Source of the DNA: Elioraea thermophila (ex Habib et al. 2022)
GTDB lineage: Bacteria > Pseudomonadota > Alphaproteobacteria > Acetobacterales > Acetobacteraceae
DNA: 64,000 nt
NCBI RefSeq assembly: GCF_003336755.1
Contig: NZ_KZ851831.1
Location: 223,268-287,267 of the forward strand
Direction of reading: 5' to 3'
Positions 31,045 to 40,511 of the stretch are shown here, piece after piece (position 1 is the stretch's first letter; each line of letters starts with the position of its first letter). Under the pieces are notes generated by a model. That model was not told the DNA's origin. It worked only from the letters and a program-made list of their open reading frames with translations, and searched no databases. Made by a program: the position numbers and the translations under genes.

Positions 31045-32367
31045 ATGGACGCCGCTCTCCCATCCCAGGCGCGCGCCAGCGAGCCGAGCTTCGCCGAGCT
31101 CCTTGCCGCCCGGCCCTGGCTGTCTGCGGCGCCCGATGTCGGGCTGATGCTGGATGGCGTGCCTCTCGCCTCGCTCGCGCGCGAGCACGGCACGCCGCTC
31201 TGGGTCTACGCCGACTCTGTTCTCACCGCCCGCTACCGGGCGCTCGCCACCGCCCTCGGTGCGGCCAAACTTCCTGCACGCATTCACTTCGCGCTGAAGG
31301 CGAACGACACGCTTGCCCTGCTCCGCCGACTCGCCGCCCTCGGTGCCGGGGCTGACGTCGTCTCGGTCGGTGAATATGAGGCGGCGCGGCGGTCAGGCTT
31401 CGCCCCCGAGGCCATCGTCTTTTCCGGGGTGGGCAAGACGGACGCGGAGATCGCGACGGCGCTCGCGGGCGGCATCGGTCAGATCAACGTCGAAAGCGCG
31501 GAAGAGCTCGCTCGGGTTGCCGCTATCGCCGCCCGACTGGGGCTTCGTGCCCCCGTTGCGCTGCGGGTCAACCCGGATGTCGATGCCGGCACCCACGCCA
31601 AGATCACCACCGGCAAGGCGGACAACAAGTTCGGCATCCCGTTCGACCGCATCGTGCCCCTGTATGAGCAGGCGGCCGGCACGCCGTCGCTCCGCCCGGT
31701 CGGGCTCGCCGTGCACATCGGCAGCCAGATCCTCACGCTCGAGCCCTACCGCCGCGCCTATGGCAGGGTCGCCGACCTCGTCCGCACGCTGCTCGCCCAC
31801 GGCTTGCCGGTGGAGCGGATCGATGTCGGCGGCGGGCTCGGCATCCCTTACGGCACGGAACCAGCCCCGCTGCCGGCCGCCTTCGCCGCCGCGCTTCAGC
31901 AAGCCTTCGGGGCGTTCCGTCTCCCTCTCATCCTGGAGCCGGGGCGCTGGCTGGTCGGGCCCGCGGGGCTTCTGCTGTCGCGCGTCGTGCTGCAGAAACA
32001 AGGCGCGGCTCGGCGCTTCGTCGTGCTCGATGCCGGCATGAACGATCTGCTGCGGCCGGCGCTGTACGAGGCGTGGCACGGCATCGTTCCCGTCGCCGCG
32101 GGCCGGCTGCATGCGCCGGTCGCCCCTGCCGACGTGGTCGGCCCGGTCTGCGAGACTGGCGACACCTTCGCGCGGCAGCGGCCGCTGCCCGATTTCGCCC
32201 TCGGCGATCTGGTCGCCATCCTGGACGCCGGCGCCTACGGGTCGGTGATGAGCTCGACCTACAACCTGCGCCCGCGCGCCGCGGCCGTGCTGATCGAAGG
32301 CGGCACGGCCCGCCTCGTTCGCCGCCGCCAGACCATCGACGAGCTGCTCGCTCACGACGTGGACTGA
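31045..32367 (+). CDS. lysA: Diaminopimelate decarboxylase
   Basis: Final step of lysine synthesis, a PLP enzyme of 440 residues. The PLP lysine is in IHFALKANDT (about residue 80), the phosphate loop is VGGGLGIPYG, and the C-terminal Cys/substrate motif is GPVCETGDTFA. The ATG starts 8 bases after the LptM-like gene. A 35-residue N-terminal extension precedes the core, modestly longer than in E. coli. Confidence 0.96.
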   Translation: MDAALPSQARASEPSFAELLAARPWLSAAPDVGLMLDGVPLASLAREHGTPLWVYADSVLTARYRALATALGAAKLPARIHFALKANDTLALLRRLAALGAGADVVSVGEYEAARRSGFAPEAIVFSGVGKTDAEIATALAGGIGQINVESAEELARVAAIAARLGLRAPVALRVNPDVDAGTHAKITTGKADNKFGIPFDRIVPLYEQAAGTPSLRPVGLAVHIGSQILTLEPYRRAYGRVADLVRTLLAHGLPVERIDVGGGLGIPYGTEPAPLPAAFAAALQQAFGAFRLPLILEPGRWLVGPAGLLLSRVVLQKQGAARRFVVLDAGMNDLLRPALYEAWHGIVPVAAGRLHAPVAPADVVGPVCETGDTFARQRPLPDFALGDLVAILDAGAYGSVMSSTYNLRPRAAAVLIEGGTARLVRRRQTIDELLAHDVD

Positions 32368-32435
32368 TCGCCTCGGGCGGTCCTCTGTGCAGGTTGTGAT
32401 GGCAAGCCGGCTTCTTTCCGCGTCATCATGGTTGC

Positions 32436-35081
32436 ATGAGCCGTACGCCCGCCGACCGCCCCGTTTCGCCTGAGGTGTCTCGCCCTTCGCGGCGGCTTCG
32501 GTTGAAACGGTCCCTGGCCCGAGCGGCGATCTTCTGGGAGCGGTTCTGGCCGGCCGTCGCGCCGGTGCTGGGGGTCGCCGCCCTGTTCCTGATCGTCGCC
32601 CTGTCGGGGCTGCTGCCCCTCCTTCCCGGGTGGTTGCACTTCGTCGTGCTCGCCCTCTTCGCCTGTGCCGGCTGCGTGGCGGTCGCCTGGGCGATCTCGC
32701 GGGTCAGGCTGCCGGCCGTCTCGGAAGGTGAACGCCGCCTCGAGCGCGCCTCGGGTCTCGCGCATCGCCCGCTGACCAGCCTGACGGATCGTCCCGCTTC
32801 GGGAGCCGGCGACCCCGCAGCCGAGGCGCTGTGGGCGGCGCACCAGAAGCGCGCGGCGAGTGCGCTCGCCAAGGTCAAGGTCGGAATGCCGCATCCCGGA
32901 CTGCCGAAGCGCGACCCGATCGCCCTCCGCGCCGCTTTGGGGCTCTCCCTGGTCGCGGCGGTGGTGATCGCCGGACCCGAGGCAAGCGACCGCCTGCGTG
33001 CTGCGATCAATCCCGCCTTCGGCTCCCCGCCGCCTCCGCCGCTGCCGCTGAAGATCGAACTCTGGATCACGCCCCCCGCCTACACCGGGCTTGCCCCGCT
33101 GTTCGTTCGGCACGAGACGGCGGATGCAAGCGGCGAACTGACGGTGCCGGCGGGCAGCACGCTCGTCGGCCATCTCTCGGGCGGAAGCGGCGGCGCACCC
33201 GCCCTTGCCCTGCCGGGTGAGACGGCGCCGTTCAAGGCGCTCGACGCCCGCTCGTTCAGTGTCTCCGCTACGCTGACCGAGCCGGGGCGGCTCGCCATCC
33301 TGCGCGATGGTCGTGCCCTTGCCGCATGGGATGTGCGGCTCCTCTCCGATCTGCCGCCGAGCATCACCTTCGCCAGTCGCCCCGCTCCCGTCCCTAGCGG
33401 TCCGCAGCTCCGCATCGAGTACGAGGCGCGCGACGACTACGGCGTCGTTGCGGTCGAGGCGCAGCTGACGTTGCTCGCCCGGCCCGATGCCCCGCCCCTC
33501 GTCGTGCCCCTGCCCCTGCCGGCAGCCTCGGCGCGCAGCGTGCGCGGGCTCGGCCAGCCCGACCTGTCCGCCCACCCTTGGGCGGGGCTTCCGGTGACCA
33601 TCCAGCTCGAGGCGAAGGATGGCGCGGGGCAGGTCGGTCGATCGGAGACCGCAACGGTCGAGCTTCCCGAGCGCCGCTTCGAGCACCCGATCGCGCGCGA
33701 ATTGATCGCGCTGCGCAAGCGCCTCAGCGTCGCCCCCGCCGAACGCACGCCGGTCATCCGCGAGCTCGACCGGCTTTCCGCCGCCCCGGAAGCCTTCGAT
33801 GAGGACCTCACGGTCTTCCTAGGGCTTCGCAGCGCGCGGGCCCGGCTTCGCTTCGACCGTCGCGACGAGGCGATCGAGGAGGTGCAGGAGCTCCTGTGGT
33901 CGCTCGCCCTCCATCTCGAGGAAGGGGGGCGGGATCGCACGTGGCGCCACTTGGTCGAGCTGCGGCGGGAGTTGCGCGAGGCGATCGAGCGGGCGGAGCG
34001 CGGCGAACCGGTCGATCAGCGCGAGCTGGAGCGCTTGGCCGAACAGCTGCGCGAGGCGATGGAGCGCTACCTGCAGGCGCTGATGGAGGCGATGCGGCGC
34101 GACGGCGTCGAGACGCTTCCCTTCGACCGCAACGCGCGGGCGATGGACCTGCGCGACATGCAGCGCATGGCCGATCGCCTGCAGGATGCCGCGCGGCGCG
34201 GCGACCTGGAACGCATGCGCCAGCAGCTCGCCGAGCTCGAGCGCGCCATCGACCAGCTGCAGCGCGGGCGCCTCGGGCGGATGGAGAACCCGGAGCGGCG
34301 CGAGCAGCGCGAGCGCGGCCAACAGATGATGGGCGCGATGAACGACATGCTGCAGCGCCAGGGTCAGCTGATGGACCGCAGCCACGAACGCGCCGAACAG
34401 GAGCGGGCCGCCCGCACACATCAGCAGCGCGGGCAAGGGCAGCAGAGCCGCCAGCAGCAACCGCAGACGCGGCCGGGCCAGCAGCAAGGCCAGCAAGGGC
34501 GGCAGGCTCAGCAGCCCGGTCGGCAGGGCGGCCAGGCGCAGGCCGACACCGAGCGCGACGCGCGCCAGCAGCAGGCGCTGCGCCGCGCACTCGGCGAGCT
34601 GATGGAGCAGTTCGGCGACTTCACCGGCGAAGTGCCGGAACCGCTCGGCCGGGCCGATCAGGCGATGCGCGAGGCGGTCGAAGCGCTGCGGCGCGGCGAC
34701 AACGCCGCCGCCCAAGCCGCCCAGCAGCGCGCGCTCGAGGCCCTGCAGCAGGGCGGGCAGGAGATGCAGAACCAGATGGCCGGCCGGATGGGGCTGATGG
34801 AGCCCGACGACGGCGAAGGCGAGCCGGGCGGCGAGAACACCGAAATGGGGCAGGACCAGTCCGGTCAGGACCGCCAGCTCGGCCAGGGGCGGGATCCGCT
34901 CGGCCGGCCGCGGCGCGATCAGGTCGGCGGCCAGAACGATGGGTCCGACGTGCGGGTGCCGGAGGAGATGGAACTCAAGCGCACGCGCGACATCCAGGAG
35001 GAACTGCGTCGCCGCGCCGGCGAGCGCGACCGGCCGAAGCCGGAGCTCGACTACATCGATCGCCTGTTGCGGCGTTTCTGA
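32436..35081 (+). CDS. TIGR02302/DUF4175 membrane protein
   Basis: An 881-residue protein of the alphaproteobacterial TIGR02302 family. Two transmembrane helices lie near residues 43-60 and 66-88, followed by an extracytoplasmic part with proline-rich segments (FGSPPPPPLPLK). A long Arg/Glu/Gln-rich coiled-coil region (about residues 480-800) contains runs such as RGQGQQSRQQQPQTRPGQQQ. Function is not established. It stands alone after lysA with no ribosome site of note. Confidence 0.82.
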   Translation: MSRTPADRPVSPEVSRPSRRLRLKRSLARAAIFWERFWPAVAPVLGVAALFLIVALSGLLPLLPGWLHFVVLALFACAGCVAVAWAISRVRLPAVSEGERRLERASGLAHRPLTSLTDRPASGAGDPAAEALWAAHQKRAASALAKVKVGMPHPGLPKRDPIALRAALGLSLVAAVVIAGPEASDRLRAAINPAFGSPPPPPLPLKIELWITPPAYTGLAPLFVRHETADASGELTVPAGSTLVGHLSGGSGGAPALALPGETAPFKALDARSFSVSATLTEPGRLAILRDGRALAAWDVRLLSDLPPSITFASRPAPVPSGPQLRIEYEARDDYGVVAVEAQLTLLARPDAPPLVVPLPLPAASARSVRGLGQPDLSAHPWAGLPVTIQLEAKDGAGQVGRSETATVELPERRFEHPIARELIALRKRLSVAPAERTPVIRELDRLSAAPEAFDEDLTVFLGLRSARARLRFDRRDEAIEEVQELLWSLALHLEEGGRDRTWRHLVELRRELREAIERAERGEPVDQRELERLAEQLREAMERYLQALMEAMRRDGVETLPFDRNARAMDLRDMQRMADRLQDAARRGDLERMRQQLAELERAIDQLQRGRLGRMENPERREQRERGQQMMGAMNDMLQRQGQLMDRSHERAEQERAARTHQQRGQGQQSRQQQPQTRPGQQQGQQGRQAQQPGRQGGQAQADTERDARQQQALRRALGELMEQFGDFTGEVPEPLGRADQAMREAVEALRRGDNAAAQAAQQRALEALQQGGQEMQNQMAGRMGLMEPDDGEGEPGGENTEMGQDQSGQDRQLGQGRDPLGRPRRDQVGGQNDGSDVRVPEEMELKRTRDIQEELRRRAGERDRPKPELDYIDRLLRRF

Positions 35082-35217
35082 GCGGCCGCGCACGAAGCAC
35101 TATCCCGTAACGTTCCGGGTAAGAAAGGAAGCGGGCCCGGAATGATCCGTCGCGTGGGCGTCTGTCGGCGGCAAGAGATCGCCGTGTTCGAGCCGTGTGC
35201 GGACGACGCCCGTCCAG

Positions 35218-36333
35218 TCAGGCGCCGACGCGGACCGGGGCGGCGGCGCCGCGAGCGTGCGCGAGACGCAGCCGGCGACCGTCGCCGCCGAACAGGTGAA
35301 GGTGTTCGGCCGGAAGGACGATCGGCAGTGTCGTGCCGGCGAGCGGTGAGCAGTCGCTTGCCCGCACGGTCAGCCCCTCGCCCGAGGGCAGGATGCCGTG
35401 GATCAGGCTCTCCGCCCCCAGCGGCTCGACGAGATCGACCTTCAACGGGATCGCGCCCGCCGCGCCGTTGCCGACGACCCGCACGTGCTCGGGCCGGATG
35501 CCGACCGTCACCTCGGCTTCCGTGGCGCTTGCCGGAGGTGCGGCGAGTGCGATGGCGGGGCCTGCGCGCAGATCGACGGCGTGACCTTCCTCGCACAGCC
35601 TGCCGTGCAGGAAGTTCATCGCGGGGGCGCCGATGAAGCCGGCGACATAGGTGTTCGCCGGCTCGCGCCACACCTCCATCGGGGTCGCCACCTGCTCGGC
35701 CCTGCCCTCGTTCATCACCACGAGCCGATCGCCGAGCGTCATCGCCTCCACCTGATCGTGCGTCACGTACAGGCTGGTCACACCGAGGCGACGCTGCAGC
35801 CGCTTGATCTCGGCCCGCATCTGCACGCGGAGCTTGGCATCGAGGTTGGAGAGCGGTTCATCGAACAGGAAGAGTTTCGGCTCACGAACGATCGCCCGCC
35901 CCATCGCCACGCGCTGCCGCTGCCCGCCCGAGAGCTCGCGCGGCTTGCGGCGAAGAAGGTCGCCGAGCCCGAGCATCTCGGCGGTGCGGCGCACCCGCCC
36001 CTCGATCTCGGCGCGCGGCAGCCCGCGGATGCGCAAGCCGTAGGCCATGTTGTCGAACACGCTCATGTGCGGGTAGAGCGCGTAGTTCTGGAACACCATC
36101 GCAATGTCGCGATCCTTCGGCTCGAGCCGAGTCACGTCCGCCCCGCCGATCAGCACGCTGCCTTCGGTTGCGGTCTCGAGCCCGGCGACGATGCGAAGCA
36201 AGGTGGACTTGCCGCAGCCCGAAGCGCCGACGATGACGATGAATTCGCCTTCCGCCACCTGAAGGTCGATGCCGTGCAGCACCTGCACGGCGCCGAAGGA
36301 CTTGCGGATTCCCCGCAGTTCGAGCGTGGCCAT
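35218..36333 (-). CDS. ugpC: Glycerol-3-phosphate ABC transporter ATPase UgpC
   Basis: A MalK-like ATPase of 371 residues. Walker [12 protein letters not shown] (about residues 36-46), signature [14 protein letters not shown] and Walker [14 protein letters not shown] are intact, and a C-terminal TOBE domain has [12 protein letters not shown]. It is last in the minus-strand operon ugpB-ugpA-ugpE-ugpC. Paired with the PHO box upstream of ugpB it fits sn-glycerol-3-phosphate or glycerophosphodiester uptake under phosphate limitation. Confidence 0.9.
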   Translation of the reverse strand: MATLELRGIRKSFGAVQVLHGIDLQVAEGEFIVIVGASGCGKSTLLRIVAGLETATEGSVLIGGADVTRLEPKDRDIAMVFQNYALYPHMSVFDNMAYGLRIRGLPRAEIEGRVRRTAEMLGLGDLLRRKPRELSGGQRQRVAMGRAIVREPKLFLFDEPLSNLDAKLRVQMRAEIKRLQRRLGVTSLYVTHDQVEAMTLGDRLVVMNEGRAEQVATPMEVWREPANTYVAGFIGAPAMNFLHGRLCEEGHAVDLRAGPAIALAAPPASATEAEVTVGIRPEHVRVVGNGAAGAIPLKVDLVEPLGAESLIHGILPSGEGLTVRASDCSPLAGTTLPIVLPAEHLHLFGGDGRRLRLAHARGAAAPVRVGA

Positions 36334-36342
36334 GCGCGCCCC

Positions 36343-37257
36343 CTACTTCTCGGTCTCGACCAGGCCCTTGACGAACCAGCGCTGCATCAGGATCACGATC
36401 GCCACGGGCGGGAGCAGTGCCAGCACCGTGGTCGCCATCACGAGGTGCCAGTCCGTGTCCGCCTCGGAGCCGATCATGCGCACGATGCCGATCACGATCG
36501 TCTCCACGTCGCCGGTGGTGGTGATCAGGAGCGGCCAGAGATACTGGTTCCAGCCGTAGACGAAGAGGATGACGAACAGGGCGGCCATGTTCGTCGTCGA
36601 GAGCGGCACCACCACGTCCTTGAAGAAGCGCATCGGCCCAGCACCATCGATCTTCGCCGCCTCGACGAGCTCGTCCGGGATGGTGAGGAAGAACTGGCGG
36701 AACAAGAGCGTGGCGGTGGCGGAGGCGATCAGCGGCACGATCAGCCCGGTGTAGGTGTTGATCATGCCGAGGTCGGAGACGACCTTGAAGGTGGGGAAGA
36801 TGCGCACCTCGACGGGCAGCATCAGCGTGATGAAGATCGCCCAGAAGGCGAGCATGCGGCCGGGGAAGGAGAAGAACACCACCGCATAGGCGGAGAGGAT
36901 GGAGATCGCGATCTTGCCCACCGCGATCAGCATCGCCATCACGAAGCTGTTGAGCATCATCGCGCTCACCGGCACGCGTGTGGTGCGGGCCGAGCCTTCG
37001 GCCCAGGCGGCGGTATAGTTCTCCACCGCATAGGGCCCAGGCAGGAGCGGCACCTCGCCGCGGCTGATGGTGGCGACGTCGTGCGTCGAGCCCATCAGCA
37101 CGATCCAGATCGGCAGCGCGAACAGGGCAACCCCGAGGATCAGGATCGCATGGGTCAGCCAATCGGCGCGGCGGCGGGAGGCATCGGCCCGCGTCGCTGC
37201 GGCCTCCGCCCGCGCGATCGCCTCCGCAGCGGTGGTCGAGACGGGGCCGTGCATCAT
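36343..37257 (-). CDS. ugpE: Glycerol-3-phosphate ABC transporter permease UgpE
   Basis: A 304-residue permease with six hydrophobic segments. The coupling EAA-type loop is DELVEAAKIDGAGPMRFF. An N-terminal stretch of about 35 residues rich in Ala and Arg precedes the first helix; it may be an over-long start. It is 10 bases after ugpA and 9 bases before ugpC. Confidence 0.9.
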   Translation of the reverse strand: MMHGPVSTTAAEAIARAEAAATRADASRRRADWLTHAILILGVALFALPIWIVLMGSTHDVATISRGEVPLLPGPYAVENYTAAWAEGSARTTRVPVSAMMLNSFVMAMLIAVGKIAISILSAYAVVFFSFPGRMLAFWAIFITLMLPVEVRIFPTFKVVSDLGMINTYTGLIVPLIASATATLLFRQFFLTIPDELVEAAKIDGAGPMRFFKDVVVPLSTTNMAALFVILFVYGWNQYLWPLLITTTGDVETIVIGIVRMIGSEADTDWHLVMATTVLALLPPVAIVILMQRWFVKGLVETEK

Positions 37258-37267
37258 GCCGCCCTCC

Positions 37268-38149
37268 TCAGTAATGAACCTTGCGCTCGATGAAGCGGAA
37301 CTGCACCGCCGTCAGCGCGATCACCGCCAGCATCAGCACGACCGACTGCGCCGAGGACGAGCCGAGGTCGAGATTCACCCGCCCGTCGATGTAGGCGCGG
37401 TAGATCAAGGTGGTCGTCGCCTTGGCGGGACCGCCTTTCGTCAGCGCATCGATCACGCCGAAGGTGTCGAAGAAGGCATAGGTGAGGTTGATCACCAAGA
37501 GGAAAAAGGTGGTGGGAGAGAGGAGGGGAAACACCACCGTCCAGAACCGCCGGGCGGGCGAAGCGCCATCGATCGCCGCCGCCTCCAGCACGCTCCTGGG
37601 GATCGACTGCAGCCCGGCCAGGAAGAAGAGGAAGTTGTAGGACACCTGCTTCCAGGCCGAGGCGACGATGACGGTGATCAGCGCCTGCGTTCCGTTCAGC
37701 TTGTAGTCCCACTTGATGCCGATGCCGTTGAGGAACTTGCCCAGGAGCCCGATCTGCGGGTGGAAGATGAAGATCCAGAGCACGGCGGCGACGGCGGGCG
37801 CGATCGCGTAGGGCCAGATCAGCAGCGTCTTGTAGGCGGTCGCACCCCGGATGTGCCGATCGGCCAGCACGGCAAGCCCGAGGGCGACCGACATCGAAAG
37901 CAACGTCACCCAGAACGAGAAGACGAGGGTGACCCACATCGAGTCCAGATAGAGCGGATCCTGGAACAGCTCGACGAAGTTCTCGAACCAAACGAACTCG
38001 GTGCGGATGCCGAAGGCGTCCTGGCGGAGGAAGCTGAACCAGATCGCCTGTCCCGCCGGCAGGAAGAAGAAGACGACGGTGATGGCGAGCTGCGGCAGAA
38101 GCAGGAGGTAGGGCAGCCCGAGCTGGGGGAAGATCACCTTCTTGCGCAT
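37268..38149 (-). CDS. ugpA: Glycerol-3-phosphate ABC transporter permease UgpA
   Basis: A 293-residue permease with six hydrophobic segments, the first in [20 protein letters not shown]. The EAA-type loop is [19 protein letters not shown]. It follows ugpB after a 77-base spacer with a hairpin, and is closely followed by ugpE. Confidence 0.91.
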   Translation of the reverse strand: MRKKVIFPQLGLPYLLLLPQLAITVVFFFLPAGQAIWFSFLRQDAFGIRTEFVWFENFVELFQDPLYLDSMWVTLVFSFWVTLLSMSVALGLAVLADRHIRGATAYKTLLIWPYAIAPAVAAVLWIFIFHPQIGLLGKFLNGIGIKWDYKLNGTQALITVIVASAWKQVSYNFLFFLAGLQSIPRSVLEAAAIDGASPARRFWTVVFPLLSPTTFFLLVINLTYAFFDTFGVIDALTKGGPAKATTTLIYRAYIDGRVNLDLGSSSAQSVVLMLAVIALTAVQFRFIERKVHY

Positions 38150-38170
38150 CGCCGTCGCTCGAAACGGGAT

Positions 38171-38197
38171 CGGGCCGCCCCGTGGCGGAGCGGCCCG
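38171..38197 (-). promoter_or_regulatory. Hairpin between ugpB and ugpA
   Basis: CGGGCCGC and GCGGCCCG form an 8-bp perfect stem around an 11-base loop in the ugpB-ugpA spacer. There is no U-tract. Its placement matches the hairpin after the liv binding-protein gene, suggesting mRNA protection of the highly expressed binding protein. Confidence 0.5.
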
Positions 38198-38226
38198 GCC
38201 GATCGGTCTTCAGAGGGTCCTGCGCC

Positions 38227-39552
38227 TCACGAGCGGTTGGCGCGCTCGAAGTTGCGCAGCACCTGGTTGCCGCGGCGGTTGGCGGCCTCCAGGGCCTGCG
38301 CCACGGTCTGCTGACCCTGGAACACCTTCTCCAGCTCCTCCTGGATGATGTTGCGGATCTCGACCATGCCGCCCAGACGGAAGCCCTGGGAGTTCGGGGT
38401 CGGCTCGGCGCGCGAGAGCTGGATGATGGCCGCATCCGCGCCCGGGTTGCGCTCGTAGAAGCCTTCCGCCTTCGACTTCTCGTAGGCGGCGGTGGTGAGC
38501 GGCACGTAGCCGGTCACTTGGTGCCACCAGGCGTCCTCGTCCGGGCGCGAGATGAACTCGAAAAAGGCGGCGACCGCGGCGTATTCCGCCGGCGTGCGGT
38601 TGCGCGCGGTCAGCACCCAGAGCGAGGCGCCCCCGATGACGCCGTTGCGCGGGCTCTGGATGAAGTCGTCATGATACGGTAGCGGAACGGACGCCCAGCG
38701 GAACTTGGCATCCCGCTCGATCTGCGCCCGCGCGGCGGAGGAGCCGAAGCTGATCGCGCACTCGCCGGAGGGGAACAGGTTGCCCGCCGCATTGTCGCGC
38801 CCGCCGTAGCGGAACAGCCCTTCGCGCTGCAGGTCGGCGATGAACTGGATGTGCTTGAGGAAGAACGGATGGGTGAGCTGAAGCTCGGCATCCATGCCCT
38901 CGAAGCCGTTCGCCTTGGTGGCGAGGCCGACGTCATGGATGGCCGACTGTTGCTCGAACAGCACCCAGGTCGGCCAGGTGGTGGTCATCACGCACGGCGT
39001 GGCGTTGGCGGCTTTCAGCTTCTGCGCCACCTCGCGCACCTCGCGCCAGGTGCGGGGAATGTCGCGGATGCCCGCCTTCTCGAACGCGTCGAGGTTCACC
39101 CACATCAGCGCCGAGGAGGAGTTGTGCGGCATCGACACCAGGCGGCCCTGGGTGTCGCTGTAGTAGCCGCGCACGCCGGCGAGGTAGCGCTTGGGGTCGA
39201 TCTCCACCCCCGCCTCGCGGAACAGTTCGTGCACCGGCTTGATGGCGGGGCCGGCCGCCATCATGGTCGCGGTGCCGACCTCGAACACCTGGGCGATGTG
39301 CGGCGGGTTGCCGGCCCGCCAGGCGGCGATCGCGCCCGTCATCACCTCGACGTAGGAGCCGCGGAAGGTGGCGTTGACGCGATAGCGATCCTGGCTCCGG
39401 TTGAACCGATCCACCTGCTCCTGCACGCGCTCGCCGAGCGCGCCGCCGAGCCCGTACCAGAACGTCACCTCCGTGCGCTGCTGCGCGCCGGCGGGGGCGG
39501 CACCGATCGCCAGAGCGAACGCGGCGCCGGCCAGAAGCGACCTGCGATGCAT
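38227..39552 (-). CDS. ugpB: Glycerol-3-phosphate-binding protein UgpB
   Basis: A periplasmic solute-binding protein, 441 residues, with signal MHRRSLLAGAAFALAIGAA and cleavage near PAGAQQ. The mature start TEVTFWYGLGGALGERVQEQ and the later YSDTQGRLVSMPHNSSSALM are typical of UgpB. The ATG at 39552 has GGGAGG 6 bases upstream. It is the first gene of the operon, and a PHO box of four repeats lies 46-85 bases upstream. Confidence 0.92.
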   Translation of the reverse strand: MHRRSLLAGAAFALAIGAAPAGAQQRTEVTFWYGLGGALGERVQEQVDRFNRSQDRYRVNATFRGSYVEVMTGAIAAWRAGNPPHIAQVFEVGTATMMAAGPAIKPVHELFREAGVEIDPKRYLAGVRGYYSDTQGRLVSMPHNSSSALMWVNLDAFEKAGIRDIPRTWREVREVAQKLKAANATPCVMTTTWPTWVLFEQQSAIHDVGLATKANGFEGMDAELQLTHPFFLKHIQFIADLQREGLFRYGGRDNAAGNLFPSGECAISFGSSAARAQIERDAKFRWASVPLPYHDDFIQSPRNGVIGGASLWVLTARNRTPAEYAAVAAFFEFISRPDEDAWWHQVTGYVPLTTAAYEKSKAEGFYERNPGADAAIIQLSRAEPTPNSQGFRLGGMVEIRNIIQEELEKVFQGQQTVAQALEAANRRGNQVLRNFERANRS

Positions 39553-39597
39553 CGAGAACCTCCCGTTGTGGTGGCGTTCCGCCTTTAGGCCCCGGAT

Positions 39598-39637
39598 GTT
39601 ACGCCGCGGTGACAGCACGATGAAGCTTCCGTGTCAG
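39598..39637 (-). promoter_or_regulatory. PHO box upstream of ugpB
   Basis: On the minus strand four 7-mers recur every 11 bases: CTGACAC, GCTTCAT, CTGTCAC, GCGTAAC, each separated by 4 bases. This matches the PhoB consensus CTGTCAT-N4-CTGTCAT. The site lies 46-85 bases from the ugpB start and overlaps the end of the DUF2842 gene. Confidence 0.75.
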
Positions 39638-39876
39638 CCGCCGGTCGCCTTCCCCGCCGGCGGCGCCGCGAAGGCCCAGCGCAACAGCCGCGCCGCCGGC
39701 CAAGCCCAGGCCACGCCGACCAGCGCGAAGTAGAGCAGCTCCACCGCCCAGTGCAGCTCCACCACCCAGTCCGCCAACGTGACGACCAGCCAGACGTAGA
39801 GCGCAGCGCCGACCAACGCCACGGCGAGCGCGATCGCCTTCCGATTGCTCGTGCTCTGCGATCCCTCCTGCCCCAC
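39634..39876 (-). CDS. DUF2842 small membrane protein
   Basis: An 80-residue protein with two transmembrane helices (about residues 14-32 and 42-65). The stretch ELLYFALVGVAWAWPAARLL matches the DUF2842 family of alphaproteobacteria, of unknown function. It is co-directional with ugp but separated from it by the PHO box. The Apt gene is divergent. Confidence 0.75.
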   Translation of the reverse strand: MGQEGSQSTSNRKAIALAVALVGAALYVWLVVTLADWVVELHWAVELLYFALVGVAWAWPAARLLRWAFAAPPAGKATGG

Positions 39877-39995
39877 TTCACTCTCCCCACCGCAACGTCT
39901 CTGCCCGATGCCGCATTGCCGCGCGGCGGATCCTGTCGTTAGACTTGCTCACCAAGGCGTGATGACGATCCGCCGCCACGGATGCAGGGCCCAGC

Positions 39996-40511
39996 ATGGA
40001 CATCAAGGAGCACATCCGCGCCATCCCGGATTTTCCCAAGCCGGGCATCCTGTTCTACGACATCTCCACCCTGCTTCGGCACGCCGACGCCTGGCAGGTG
40101 GCGATGGGGCGGATGGCGAACCTGGTGCGCCGCCATCAGCCCGACCTGCTTGCCGGGGTGGAGAGCCGCGGCTTCCTGATCGCGGCCCCGCTCGCGCTGA
40201 AGCTCGGCTGCGGCTTCATCATGCTGCGTAAGAAGGGCAAGCTCCCCGGCCCCACCATCGGCTACGACTACGCGCTCGAATACGGCACCGACCGCATCGA
40301 GGTGCAGGCCGACGCGGTGAAGCCCGGCCAGCGCGTGGTGGTGGTGGATGATCTTCTGGCCACTGGCGGAACGATGCGGGCCGGCATCGAACTGCTCCGC
40401 CAGGTCGGCGCCGTCGTGCCGGCCGCCGCCGCGCTGATCGAACTCACCTTCCTGCGCGGGCGCGAGAAGCTCGATGTCCCGTTCGACTGCCTCGTCGCCT
40501 ACGACTCCTGA
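39996..40511 (+). CDS. apt: Adenine phosphoribosyltransferase
   Basis: Salvages adenine to AMP. The 171-residue protein is the usual length, with [18 protein letters not shown] near the N-terminus and the PRPP-binding motif [14 protein letters not shown] (about residues 109-122). It is divergent from the DUF2842 gene. The next gene starts 38 bases inside its 3' end in another frame. Confidence 0.96.
   Translation: MDIKEHIRAIPDFPKPGILFYDISTLLRHADAWQVAMGRMANLVRRHQPDLLAGVESRGFLIAAPLALKLGCGFIMLRKKGKLPGPTIGYDYALEYGTDRIEVQADAVKPGQRVVVVDDLLATGGTMRAGIELLRQVGAVVPAAAALIELTFLRGREKLDVPFDCLVAYDS

Noticed and set aside
35142..35636. Plus-strand 164-codon frame after the TIGR02302 gene
   Set aside because: Mostly antisense to ugpC, Arg-rich, with no motif. 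The 136-base gap 35082-35217 shows no gene.
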